NCBI GenBank assembly: GCA_946902985.2
Contig: OX336388.2
Coordinates: 1,212,758,609-1,212,822,608, forward strand
DNA length: 64,000 nucleotides
Direction: 5' to 3'
Origin: Meconema thalassinum
Lineage: Eukaryota; Arthropoda; Insecta; Orthoptera; Tettigoniidae
A program made the translations under genes and the position numbers. Numbering within the stretch: position 1 is the stretch's first letter; each line of letters starts with the position of its first letter. Below, one piece after another: positions 1-9,048 of the stretch. The notes beneath the pieces were generated by a model that was given only the letters and a program-made list of their open reading frames with translations, was not told the DNA's origin and searched no databases.

Positions 1-93
1 TGTTGAAGATCCTTTTCAGTGCAAATTTCCGGCACCGTGATGTCTCCAAGGCTCTAGCAAGTAAATGGGACGTTATACCTTTAGTCAATTAAT
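1..93 (+). repeat. Diverged 3' part of a SINE family (family E)
   Basis: The segment carries motifs such as TTCCGGCACC, GTCTCC and GGGACGT in the same order as the better-preserved copy at 47303-47520 (TTCCGGCACCCCGGCGTCTC, then GGGGCGTAAA). The copy is cut by the window edge, so its tRNA-like head is not seen. It is clearly more diverged than the 47.3-kb copy and probably older. No coding content. Confidence 0.55.
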
Positions 94-235
94 ATGATCT
101 CATGTAATTTATTTCAGGATTAGTGCATAACCCAGCTCTATATGGGTACATCCGTGTTGACCGACTGAAAAGCACCAAACTTTTGTTTACTTAGGCAACA
201 CTGAAAAATGGCTTCAAACCTCACAACAAAATTAT
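92..235 (+). repeat. Interspersed repeat with GTTGACCGACTGAAA core
   Basis: The core GTTGACCGACTGAAA, followed by a TTAGGCAACACTGAAAAATGG-like stretch and GGCTTC, recurs at about 46138-46325. The core alone recurs at about 25625-25705, and a weaker copy lies at 44345-44430. Order and spacing are conserved between this copy and the 46-kb copy, so it is one dispersed family. No open frame or terminal repeat defines its class. Confidence 0.5.
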
Positions 236-709
236 AATTATTAATACCATTGATGTTATTTTTTCTTAATCATCGTTAGGGCTACTAAGGACCCTGAGAT
301 CTTGACTTTTTGCCTTCATTCTGGCCCACCAGGTAGTCTGGCATTCGATGTGCGCTTTTTTCCGTGCAACAGAATGAACAAGCTCCTGTCAAGTTGTTAC
401 ACTGTCTTTTCGATGAGATTGTTTAAGTTCGTATTTATTAGCACATTGTGTCAATTATTATTGTATTATTATTATTATTCTTTCTCCGTTACGGTCTTCT
501 AAGGACCACGAACCAATTTCAATGTTTAGTCCTTTGGTGTTCTTTCTTCTTCCTCCAGGTCTCCTTCTTCTTCCTCCAGGACTCCTTCATCTTCACACTA
601 TGCATCTTCTTTCTCTCTTCCGACCATTTTGAGCCTCTTTTCTTTTCCTTCCTTCCTTGGAACCCTTCCATTCCCAACACTTTTTTCCTAAACTTTTCTC
701 TCTCTATTG
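236..709. other. Unassigned, pyrimidine-rich stretch
   Basis: I see no gene here. Positions about 536-702 are strongly C/T-rich on the plus strand, with two tandem copies of a TTCTTCCTCCAGG unit near 547-580. Apparent open frames arise from simple-sequence composition. A short ATT run lies near 458-479. Confidence 0.5.
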
Positions 710-758
<49 letters not shown>

Positions 759-767
759 TTATTATTA
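710..767. repeat. (ATT)n microsatellite
   Basis: About 16 uninterrupted ATT/TTA units end in TTTTATTATTAATTT. Similar AAT/ATT tracts mark the tails of SINEs elsewhere in this window. Confidence 0.9.
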
Positions 768-902
768 ATTTAAGTGAAAATTCCCCTACAGGAGAGCAAT
801 TAAACTTGATAACATGATGTCATTTGGAGGTGTGTCTCCTCCGCACCTCCCTAAATCTCTTCATTCTCGTGGAATGCTCCCTCTTCCTCTCTCCGACCAT
901 TT

Positions 903-1099
903 AGGGGCGTGGTGGCTCAGCGGTCTAGCTGAATGCCTCTCACCAAGGCGGTCCGGGTTCGATTCCCGGTCAATGCATGTGAGATTTTCGATGTGAAATG
1001 CCATGTCCTGTGGTTCGGATTCCACGTAAAAAGGAGGTCCCGTGGCTCATGATCTCGAGATTAACGGTCACGTTAAACTACAAGCTTCCTTCCTTTTTT
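903..1099 (+). repeat. tRNA-derived SINE, family A, with 13-bp target duplication
   Basis: The head resembles a tRNA gene, with a box-A-like GTGGCTCAGCGGTC and a box B GGGTTCGATTCCC. The body carries GATGTGAAATGCCATG and CCACGTAAAA and ends in CTTCCTTCC plus a T-run. The 13-bp sequence TCTCCGACCATTT occurs at 890-902 and again at 1100-1112, as expected for a target-site duplication, and this sets both ends. Other copies: 25728-25924, 38349-38540, and minus-strand copies near 19437-19546 and 54165-54326. Internal Pol III promoter boxes imply how it would be transcribed; current activity is unknown. Confidence 0.9.
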
Positions 1100-1249
1100 T
1101 CTCCGACCATTTTTTCGCAGGTTGTCGTAATGATCTTGGTTCAAACTTAACATTCGCAATTTTTGTCTGGCACTGAGTTCTTCTATGCTGATCATTTGTA
1201 AGTCTCTCATTAGTATTATTATTATTAATTTTATTATTATTGTGCAGGA

Positions 1250-1480
1250 TATATAGCCAGTGTTTCCTTGGTCTTCTTGTTGATCGTGTATCACCAAATT
1301 ACAGTACAAATACATTTTATGCCATAAGTGTTCATCCATCCGCAGAACGTAGCCGTACCAGCGCAGACGGCTTTCTCTCTTTTTATCTATAGGTATGAAT
1401 GATGCCAGGTGTCTACCAGAGCATCTTTGTATAGCACTTTTTTGGTAACCGGTCAACATTAGCACCGTAGAGAGCGTGAC
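1250..1480 (-). pseudogene. LINE reverse-transcriptase C-terminal fragment (RTE/BovB-like tail)
   Basis: The minus strand encodes a stretch containing RESRLRWYGYVLRMDEH, a motif typical of the region after the reverse-transcriptase domain in many insect non-LTR elements (usually RLRWYGHVLRM). The frame degenerates after about 60 residues into AT-rich sequence with an ATT run at 1213-1240. No catalytic YADD box is present, so this is a short decayed 3' piece. Family assignment within LINEs is uncertain. Confidence 0.6.
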
Positions 1481-1939
1481 TGGCTGGATGTCAGAGAGGT
1501 TTTACTTCTCATTTAACCCGGTAGGATATTTTGTCACAACTTATACTGCGCCATTTATGCCATACATTGCTATGTACTTGCCTGTTTTAGGATGAAGTGT
1601 CCTGTCCTTAGAAACTGTCGAACTAAGGTGTTTAAAAATCTTGGTGCTCGGCAGTTCGCTATCGTCTATGTTAATGGTATCATTTTCGGTCAAGTCTTAG
1701 GTATGTTATTCCATTTTTTTATTTACCCCCAGGACTAACTCTTCAAGGAGTCTTTCCACACATTCAGTGTCAGTGTAACTATTTTCGCCCTCGATTTAAC
1801 CACTTGGAATTTTAACATCTTAACTAATATTTCATGACTTAAATTCATTGTCACACAATAATTGCACCAAACTTCGATATAATGAGATGGTATATTGGCT
1901 TTCACGTTCAAGGAATTAAAATAAACCATGATAAGCTCA

Positions 1940-2275
1940 CCAAAAGCTGCTATCTTGGTGTTCCTAGGCAAAACCCCTCTCAAGACATAAACCTAGAAAA
2001 ATTGCTGAGATTAATTCCCTGGCCATGAAAGGCAATATACCATCGTTTTGGAAACCTTTATAGGGAGATGAAGGGCTGCTTGAGATGTTATCTCTCGCAG
2101 TCAAGAAGTGCAGGTGCACTTAATAAGAAGGGAGGTAGCGCGCAGTTCACTATTCATGTGGGGGTCCGGGCACGGACACCAAGAGTCCGCAGATGAGCCT
2201 ATCTTGGTGTTCCTTGACGAAACCTCGCACAAGACACGGCATAAACCTAGGAAAATCGCTGAGTTTTGATATAAT
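1940..2275 (+). repeat. Pair of imperfect direct repeats
   Basis: A unit starting TATCTTGGTGTTCCTAGGCA and continuing through CAAGACATAAACCTAGAAAA to GCTGAG (about 1950-2010) recurs at about 2200-2262, with TATCTTGGTGTTCCTTGACG and ATAAACCTAGGAAAATCGCTGAG-like text. The second copy has a small insertion (ACACGGC). The sequence between them looks unrelated. It may be a partial tandem duplication of an unknown repeat. Confidence 0.7.
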
Positions 2276-2329
2276 AGGTTTCGAAGAACGATGTTACAAC
2301 ATTGGATATTAATGCTGTACCGTGTACAG

Positions 2330-2442
2330 TCCGGCTCCGTGACTAAATGGTTAGCACGCTAGGCTTCAGCCCAAAGTGCCCCAGGTTTGATTCCCGGCCG
2401 AGCCATCAGGGATTTTTAATCCCCTGGAGTTAATTCTCCTGT
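2330..2442 (+). repeat. 5' half of a tRNA-derived SINE split by the BEL/Pao insertion
   Basis: The tRNA-like head has GTGACTAAATGGTTAGCACG (box-A-like) and GGTTTGATTCCCGG (box B). It stops at 2442, exactly where the LTR element begins. The other half resumes after the 3' LTR at 10216. The 12-bp sequence TACCGTGTACAG at 2318-2329 and at 10326-10337 flanks the joined SINE and is its target-site duplication. This shows the SINE was there first. Confidence 0.92.
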
Positions 2443-2787
2443 TGTTCGCTTTTGCGAATGTTTTTTGTGGCTATGTTTCCCGCACGGTTTGAAACACTCG
2501 TTCAATTTTTGCCCCATTATTTTTTTCCGTTATAATTGCAGTATGAACACGGTGTTCTGATTATTTACTTAACTCACGTTTCTTTTGAATTATTGTTCTT
2601 TATTATTCTTGTCAACTCACCTTTTTCTGAAGTGTCTTTCTAGACGCACCATACTGTCACACTTTTTCATGAGGTACTGTGCTCATCTCAGCGGCAACCG
2701 TCGCAATGTGCTTGGGCTGTGCGCTGATTGGCTGTTTGACGCTCCGCCTTCATTCTGGATTGTTCGACGCGCTGTCGTCATTTCCAC

Positions 2788-2793
2788 TATAAA
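2788..2793 (+). promoter_or_regulatory. TATA box in 5' LTR
   Basis: TATAAA lies 345 bp into the LTR; the same site falls at the same offset in the 3' LTR (9394). It would place transcription start roughly 25-30 bp downstream, near 2818. The placement is inferred from position only. Confidence 0.5.
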
Positions 2794-3479
2794 TTCTCCG
2801 CTTCGCCGTTCTGCGGCCTTGTCTACATCTACCTGCTTGAACCAGTCTGACCACGGCTGCCTGCCGTTCCACAGCAAGGCCCTTCTTGGGAAGGCCCTGT
2901 TAGTAAACATTGAGTGGCTGGAACCTTGCCAGGCGGCATGCTTCATCACTCGGACTCTGTCATGCTGGGCGCGGCATGAGTCAACGACCTTCACCTCAGC
3001 AACTAAGTCAACCCGCTAGCTCACTACAACTCGGCGATGAGAAACTACAATTGATTGTAAACCGCCGGACAGATCATTACCAAGAGGTCTGTTCCTGCGG
3101 GGTGCAATTCGCCAATGGAGCCACCATCCATCTTTCTCGGAACGCATGCCGAGGCAGCTTAGAGGAAGCCTTCGTTTGGATCACAACCCGCTTCCTGCGG
3201 GCCAAATACTAAGTACAAAAGTATCGAATTATTGGTAACGTGAACTACCTTCACTTGGTTTATACATTTTTTTAAGGCTAAGCCTTTTTTTTCTTGCTTC
3301 TTGCTTGTTTTTAGATATTTTTCTTAAACATACTTTTTAATCGCCTTTATATGGCCTTTTTATGCATTTTTATTATAATTCTTCTTTATTCTAAGTTTCC
3401 TGGAGAAACCTTGCATTTTTTATTAGCTTCTTTTAATTATTCTTCTAAATGAAAATGTTTGTTATTACTTCACAAATCA

Positions 3480-3485
3480 AATAAA
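3480..3485 (+). promoter_or_regulatory. Polyadenylation signal in LTR
   Basis: AATAAA lies near the end of the LTR, with the equivalent at 10088-10093 in the 3' LTR. Its position downstream of the TATA box fits the U3-R-U5 order, with transcript cleavage shortly after. Confidence 0.5.
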
Positions 3486-3607
3486 TGTATCAAACCTTGG
3501 TTATCAACATTTGGTCTCTTCCTCATCGCTCTATTTCAATTTCACTGTGTGCCCGAATCCCAATCCCCTTTTTCCCAGTTGGGGTGCTAACTACTCACCC
3601 CTTTCCA

Positions 3608-3633
3608 TGGTGCCGAAACCCGGGATCGAACCC
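3608..3633 (+). promoter_or_regulatory. Primer binding site, complementary to a tRNA 3' end (probably tRNA-Phe)
   Basis: Immediately after the LTR comes TGGTGCCGAAACCCGGGA, then TCGAACC. The reverse complement ends in GGGTTTCGGCACCA and reads back through a T-loop-like TTCGATC. From memory, insect tRNA-Phe(GAA) ends in this acceptor sequence. The TGG start directly at the LTR boundary is what a retrotransposon primer site requires. The complementarity runs past the usual 12-18 nt into the T-arm (see findings). Confidence 0.8.
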
Positions 3634-3830
3634 AGAACCTTTATTCTGAGACCACAAATTCTATTCCAAAAAAAACAGAACTTGTGTAATCTAATATTTG
3701 CCTTATACATTTCAGTATATCGTGGCTAGCGCAGGAGATCTGCGGGAAAGCGGAGACAATCCCAGCTTACTCCATAACTGGTTTCTTTCTGGAAAGCAGG
3801 TCTGTCTGGTGCCGCAAGCAGCTTTGGTAG

Positions 3831-6596
3831 GTGAGTTATTCCAACTTCCCAGCCATGCCAGTAATAATAGACGATAAACTGTTAAACTCTCGGGCGGCCT
3901 ACAAAGGTCAACTTACCCGTTTTCAAAAATATCTAGCCACTCTACCGAAAGAGGAACAAAATCTTGATATTATATCTCAGCGTTTAAAAGCTTTTGAACA
4001 GGCGTACGAGAAATATGATCTCGTGCAACTTGAAATTGAAATCAAAAGTCCAGAACATCAATCAGATAGGGAAGAAGTAGAGAGTAATTATTTTGATACA
4101 CACGCTCAGGCTGTGGCATTAGTAAGAACTTTGACCCTGGCGTTGAAGGTAGAGGAAACTCAAGGAAGAATTAGCGACCATGGGAATGGTATCAAACCAT
4201 TGCTACCTAAAATTGAAATTCCGCATTTTTCAGGAAAGGAAGAGATGTGGCAATCATTCTTTGAATTGTTCAGTTCATTAGTACATAATAATGCCACACT
4301 TCCGGAAATTCAGAAATTTCATTACTTAAAATCCATTTTGCAGGGGCCACCCCTTCAACTTATAAGAGAACTTCCCTTAACAGGAGAAAACTATAACATT
4401 GCTATCGAGCTTCTTAAAGGCCGTTATGGCAATGAAAAATTATGTTTACAGAGGCACATTCAAGCCTTATTTAACCTGCCCGCATTGCGAGCTGACAGCT
4501 TGTCAACACTGCGAGCCTTAAGTGACACGGTCCAACTACACGTCAGAGCATTGGCACGGTTGAATCAACCGGTCGAGCACTGGGATCTATTCTTAGTTCA
4601 CTTGGTTACTTCTAAATTTGATTCATCAACTTTAAAGGCATGGGAGAGGGAACTTACAAATGACACTTCATATACTTATGGCTCATTGCTTACGTTTATG
4701 AATAATAGATGTCAGGTTTTGTCAGCTGTAGCCTGTCATATGTCAGGGAGTGCAGATAACAAATCTAATGTTGTGAAACCAGTCGGTGCCAAAATAAACA
4801 AATCTGCTGTCTTTACTGTTCAGCATAACTCAACGGATTGTATTCTCTGTAAAGCACCTCACAGGTTATATTCCTGCGTTGCCTTTAAAGCCCTTTCTAC
4901 CGATGAAAGACGCAAATTAATAGCTCAAAAAAGATATTGCTATAACTGTTTGTCAACTAGGCATATGGTGCCTGATTGCTTATCTAAAAATACTTGCTCC
5001 CATTGCAAGGCTCAACATCATACCTTGCTTCATAGGTTTGAAAAGCCACGTCAGGCTCCTTCCCCTGGATGTTCTAAAGATGCATCCCCAGGAGCTAATG
5101 CGCAATCTTATACTCAGAGCTCTAGCTCAATTCGTAGTTCCCAGGTGCTACTATCAACCGTGTTAATAAAAGTTCAAGACTCTTCTGGTAGATGGCTTGA
5201 AGCACGTGCCCTATTGGATAATGCCGCCACCCATGACTTCATAAGTGAGCGTCTCATTAAGAAACTTGGTCTTCCCAAGCAACCTACGTTAATTCAGGTT
5301 ACCGGTATTAACAATAGCAATGTTAAATCTTTGCATTTTGTTCGTGTTCACATCAAAGATGCTGTTAATTCTAACACAACATTTCAGTTGAATTGCCTTG
5401 CCATTGATACTATTGGCAGTAATACCCCTAGTACTTCTTTTGAAATTAGAAAGTGGCAATTTCCTCATAACATTCAGTTGGCGGACCCAACATTTAATAC
5501 GAGCGCCCCGGTAGACATACTTCTCAGTGCCCAAGTATTTTGGCAATGTCTCCTTAGCTCTAAGGTTAAAATATCACCTGGAGTGTTTGTTCATCATACC
5601 AAGCTAGGTTGGTTAGTAACGGGTCAGGTCCCTCGTAAGTCGTTTCAAAATTTCTCTCAATGTCATTTTGTCAATACAAGTCTCGATTACAACTTAGAAA
5701 GATTTTGGAAAATCGAAACTATAGATTCAGCTTCACCTTCCTCGGTTGAAAATGAAATGTGTGAAAAACTGTTTTGCGAAACAACCAAACGCAATTCAGA
5801 GGGTAGATTTGTCGTAACAATGCCCCGAGTGGATAATCCACCTCTTTTATTTGAAACACACCCTAGGGCTCTTAGAGCACTCTATGCTGTGGAAAACAAA
5901 TTTAAACGTGACCCTGTTGTTAAAGCTCAATACTCCACGTTTATGGAGGAATATGAGGCACTTGATCACATGGAGGTTGTTACCAAGAAAGATGAGGCTT
6001 CTTATACCCCATCTGAAGTCATTTACCTCAATCATCACCCAGTTTGGAAGAATGAGATTTTAAAGGAAAACATAAGGGTGGTCTTTAATGGCTCTGCTTT
6101 GGATGCCAATGGAACTTCTCTGAATGACACATTATTATCAGGCCCCCCTATTCAATCTGACATTTCTTCTGTTTTAATGAATTTTCGCTTGTTCCCTATC
6201 GCAGTGATATCTGATATCAAGCAGATGTATAGACAGATTTTGGTCGATCAACAACAGCGCGACCTTCAGAGAATTCTTTGGCGCGACGAGCCTACTAAAC
6301 CTGTCAAGATCTTTCGGCTAAAAACCTTAACCTATGGACTAAAGCCTTCTGCTTTTTTAGCCATACGTACGTTGAAATTACTTGCTGAACAGGATGGCCC
6401 GTTGTATTCTCCTAAGGCTTCTGAAGTGTTAAAATCATCATTCTACGTTGACGATTTTCTTCATTCATTTGAGTCAGTGCCTGAAGCCCTGCAAGTCTCT
6501 AAGGATTTGACAGCTTTGCTTTTGGGAGGCGGATTTTCCTTGTGCAAATGGAACTCTAATTCGGAAGAATTTCTTTCCTTTCTAAATTTCCATTAA
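3831..6596 (+). CDS. BEL/Pao Gag-protease-reverse transcriptase (first part of Gag-Pol)
   Basis: This 921-residue frame carries the Gag, protease and reverse-transcriptase parts. Residues about 1-330 are a BEL/Pao Gag (DUF1759-type, with PHFSGKEEMWQSFFELF). A cysteine-rich zone follows: CX2C at 337, a zinc knuckle C370-X2-C-X4-H-X4-C383, then a third C/H cluster. An aspartic-protease-like motif LLDNAATHDF has its aspartate at residue 463. The reverse transcriptase shows VISDIKQMY (Asp795) and the YVDD box (residues 872-875). It would make the particle and copy RNA into DNA. The start at 3831 is the first ATG after the primer site that opens the whole frame. The frame ends at a premature stop after a one-base shift near 6578; the pol sequence continues in another frame. 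Confidence 0.93.
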   Translation: MSYSNFPAMPVIIDDKLLNSRAAYKGQLTRFQKYLATLPKEEQNLDIISQRLKAFEQAYEKYDLVQLEIEIKSPEHQSDREEVESNYFDTHAQAVALVRTLTLALKVEETQGRISDHGNGIKPLLPKIEIPHFSGKEEMWQSFFELFSSLVHNNATLPEIQKFHYLKSILQGPPLQLIRELPLTGENYNIAIELLKGRYGNEKLCLQRHIQALFNLPALRADSLSTLRALSDTVQLHVRALARLNQPVEHWDLFLVHLVTSKFDSSTLKAWERELTNDTSYTYGSLLTFMNNRCQVLSAVACHMSGSADNKSNVVKPVGAKINKSAVFTVQHNSTDCILCKAPHRLYSCVAFKALSTDERRKLIAQKRYCYNCLSTRHMVPDCLSKNTCSHCKAQHHTLLHRFEKPRQAPSPGCSKDASPGANAQSYTQSSSSIRSSQVLLSTVLIKVQDSSGRWLEARALLDNAATHDFISERLIKKLGLPKQPTLIQVTGINNSNVKSLHFVRVHIKDAVNSNTTFQLNCLAIDTIGSNTPSTSFEIRKWQFPHNIQLADPTFNTSAPVDILLSAQVFWQCLLSSKVKISPGVFVHHTKLGWLVTGQVPRKSFQNFSQCHFVNTSLDYNLERFWKIETIDSASPSSVENEMCEKLFCETTKRNSEGRFVVTMPRVDNPPLLFETHPRALRALYAVENKFKRDPVVKAQYSTFMEEYEALDHMEVVTKKDEASYTPSEVIYLNHHPVWKNEILKENIRVVFNGSALDANGTSLNDTLLSGPPIQSDISSVLMNFRLFPIAVISDIKQMYRQILVDQQQRDLQRILWRDEPTKPVKIFRLKTLTYGLKPSAFLAIRTLKLLAEQDGPLYSPKASEVLKSSFYVDDFLHSFESVPEALQVSKDLTALLLGGGFSLCKWNSNSEEFLSFLNFH

Positions 6597-9004
6597 CTTC
6601 AGCCTATAACGACTCAGTAGAGCTTCTTCATGAAAATAATTCTATCAAAACTCTAGGCATCTATTGGAGTCCTCAAAAGGATTTTTTCTTTTTCAAAATT
6701 AATCTCAGTGACATCAAACCGCAAACTAAGCGGCAAATTTTGTCTGAGATTGCAAAAATATTTGATCCTCTCCAATTTTTGGCGCCAATTATCGTCACAG
6801 CAAAACTTTTCATGCAAGACCTTTGGTCCTTGAAAACTGGTTGGGATGAACCAGTTCCTTCCGAGTTGCAAAAAAATTGGATTTCTTATAGAAATAGCTT
6901 GGAAGATCTCTCCAATGTCATTATCCCGCGAGTGATTATTCCCTTTCCCTCCTGTGGAGGATATGAACTTCACATCTTTGCCGATAGCTCATTGAAAGCT
7001 TATGGGTGTTGTGCGTATATTGTTTGCCGCAATTTTGACCAGTCATATTTCTTTTCCAATTTAATTTGCGCTAAGTCAAAGGTGGCTCCTCTTAAATCCT
7101 TATCCTTGCCACGTCTGGAACTTTGTGCTGCTCTTCTGGCGGTTGAATTATCGGTCAAAATCCGCCAATCTTTGAAAATCCGATTTAGCAAAACTTACTT
7201 TTGGAGTGACTCAGCCATCACGTTGGCATGGATTGCCAAACCCTCCTCGCATTGGCAGGCGTTTGTAGCTAATAGAGTGTCCAAAATTCAACAATTGTCT
7301 AACTTTGAACAATGGCATCATGTATCTGGCAAGGAGAATCCTGCAGATGTCATCTCTCGGGGATGTTCCCCTCTTATGTTGGCTAACCTGACATTATACT
7401 GGCACGGTCCTTCTTGGCTTCTACAAGAACCTTCCGCTTGGCCAAATTTTCCTCTTCCGGAATTATCAGACTTGCCAGATGTTGGTAAGATTACTGGATC
7501 TTCTCTTTTCGTTTCTGACTCTCCCCTTCTCTTGCAGCGATATTCCTCTTTTCATAAATTGGTGAGGGTTATGGCTTATCTCCTTCGTTGGAAATATTTT
7601 GTGGTAGAACAACCTCTTTTTCCTAAGCCATATTTAACCCTTTCTGAATTAGGTTTAGCCACTACAAAAATCTTATGGCTTACTCAACAAGAAATATTCT
7701 CTGAAGAATGTCAGGTGTTGTCTCAAGGTCAATCCCTCAAGAAATCGAGTAGGCTATCCTCACTCGCCCCCTTTTTGGATGCTGATGGTTTATTAAGAGT
7801 GGGAGGACGTTTATCTTTGGCTGATCTTTCTGAGGATAAAAAACACCCAATTATTCTTCCTTCAAAGCATCATGTCACTTCTCTAATCATTCGTCAGTAT
7901 CATTACCAGCATCTTCATGCTGGAACCCGTACATTACTTTCCATCATTCGGGAAAGGTATTGGCCCATAAACGGAGTCCATGAAGTTACCTCTGTTATCC
8001 GGAAGTGCATTCCATGTTTTAAGTCCAACCTTAAAATTACCACTCAGCACATGGGTGATCTTCCCAACTTTAGATCTGCGCCTGCTAGACCTTTTGCCTT
8101 TACGGGGGTGGATTATTCCGGGCCTTTTGTTTACAGAAAAAATTCTCCTGAGGCCAAAAGATGTATTTGTGGAAAACTCTATATTTCGCTGTTTGTATAT
8201 ATGGTCACCGGAGCGGTACACTTAGAACTAGTTACCAACGCCTCTACCGCTTATTTTTTGGCAGCTTTTGCCAGATTTTCTGCTCGCCGAGGGCTTCCTT
8301 CAGAAGTATTCTCCGACAATGCTAAAAATTTTATCGGAGCTTCTGAGCAAATTAAGAGAGCTCTTACTCAAAATGCAGCGCTGGAAAGGATTACTGATTA
8401 TGCTCACCAGAGAAATTTCAAGTGGCACTTCATCCCCCCTTATGCGCCCCATCAAGGTGGACGGTGGGAGTCTTGTGTGAAACTCACTAAGAAACACCTT
8501 AGACGTGTTTGTGGCCACACCCCCCTATCTCATGAAGAGTTTAACTCCTTAATTATTTTTATTGAGGGCATAATTAATTCTCGTCCTTTATCACCCTTAT
8601 CTAATGACCCTTCAGATCTTCTACCATTAACGCCGGGCCATTTTCTTATCGGTGGTCCATTGACTGCCTCCCCATCTTTATTATATTCTAATTCTCCATC
8701 TTCTTTAGCCATTTCTTGGCGCAAAATTGAAAGTTTGCGCAACAATTTTTGGCGCCGCTGGAGGTTGGAATATCTCGGTTTGCTTCAGCAGCGTGGCAAA
8801 TGGCGTGTTTCCTGCTCTAACCTTCAGATTGGGGACCTGGTCCTTTTGAAAGACCCTAGTCCCCCTCTTGTCTGGAATTTGGGTAGGATTGTTGAGTGCT
8901 TTCCTGGCAGAGATGGTAGGATTCGCGTGGTAAAACTGCAGACTTCTGCTGGCCAGTTTCTCAGGCCAATCACTATGATTGCTCCTTTGCCACGCGAGAC
9001 CTAA
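6578..9004 (+). CDS. BEL/Pao RNase H-integrase (second part of Pol, frameshifted)
   Basis: Pol resumes one frame over after the break near 6578, within a pyrimidine run; the first in-frame ATG, at 6740, is probably not a real start. In order: the end of the reverse-transcriptase region, an RNase H-like segment (FADSSLKAYG, LPRLELCAALLAVEL, WSDSAITLAWI), an integrase zinc-binding H/H/C/C region ending CIPC, and an integrase core. The core acidic residues lie in TGVDYSG (codon at 8111), FSDNAKNF (codon at 8315) and GGRWESC (codon at 8468). The C-terminal part WRRW...GDLVLLKD fits the DUF5641 tail seen in BEL elements. It integrates the DNA copy. Without the shift, this and the upstream frame would be one Gag-Pol polyprotein. 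Confidence 0.93.
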   Translation, partial: LSKFPLTSAYNDSVELLHENNSIKTLGIYWSPQKDFFFFKINLSDIKPQTKRQILSEIAKIFDPLQFLAPIIVTAKLFMQDLWSLKTGWDEPVPSELQKNWISYRNSLEDLSNVIIPRVIIPFPSCGGYELHIFADSSLKAYGCCAYIVCRNFDQSYFFSNLICAKSKVAPLKSLSLPRLELCAALLAVELSVKIRQSLKIRFSKTYFWSDSAITLAWIAKPSSHWQAFVANRVSKIQQLSNFEQWHHVSGKENPADVISRGCSPLMLANLTLYWHGPSWLLQEPSAWPNFPLPELSDLPDVGKITGSSLFVSDSPLLLQRYSSFHKLVRVMAYLLRWKYFVVEQPLFPKPYLTLSELGLATTKILWLTQQEIFSEECQVLSQGQSLKKSSRLSSLAPFLDADGLLRVGGRLSLADLSEDKKHPIILPSKHHVTSLIIRQYHYQHLHAGTRTLLSIIRERYWPINGVHEVTSVIRKCIPCFKSNLKITTQHMGDLPNFRSAPARPFAFTGVDYSGPFVYRKNSPEAKRCICGKLYISLFVYMVTGAVHLELVTNASTAYFLAAFARFSARRGLPSEVFSDNAKNFIGASEQIKRALTQNAALERITDYAHQRNFKWHFIPPYAPHQGGRWESCVKLTKKHLRRVCGHTPLSHEEFNSLIIFIEGIINSRPLSPLSNDPSDLLPLTPGHFLIGGPLTASPSLLYSNSPSSLAISWRKIESLRNNFWRRWRLEYLGLLQQRGKWRVSCSNLQIGDLVLLKDPSPPLVWNLGRIVECFPGRDGRIRVVKLQTSAGQFLRPITMIAPLPRET

Positions 9005-9048
9005 CTTCTGCGCCTTCTTACTGCAATTTTTTCTCGCCCCTCCCAGCA

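Larger units (their letters stand above)
2443..3607 (+). repeat. 5' LTR of BEL/Pao retrotransposon
   Basis: The LTR is 1165 bp, starts TG (TGTTCGCTTTTGCG) and ends CA, and is nearly identical to 9049-10215. By eye I found four substitutions and two T-run length differences. Promoter-like TATAAA is at 2788-2793 and the polyadenylation signal AATAAA at 3480-3485. A 5-bp CCTGT at 2438-2442 matches 10216-10220. Open frames inside the LTR (about 144 codons plus, 103 codons minus) have no recognised domain and are repeated in the other LTR simply because the LTRs are copies. Confidence 0.97.

Noticed and set aside
448..768. A 106-codon frame rich in Leu, Phe and Ser
   Set aside because: Pyrimidine-rich sequence and an (ATT)n run; low-complexity artefact.
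904..985. Possible tRNA gene (boxes A and B)
   Set aside because: It sits at the head of a SINE with target duplications and several copies; the cloverleaf is not complete.
2585..3019. A 144-codon open frame in the 5' LTR, repeated in the 3' LTR (9191-9625), and a 103-codon frame on the other strand
   Set aside because: They are duplicated only because the LTRs are copies. They have no recognised domain, and overlapping open frames on both strands are explained by the GC-rich LTR composition.
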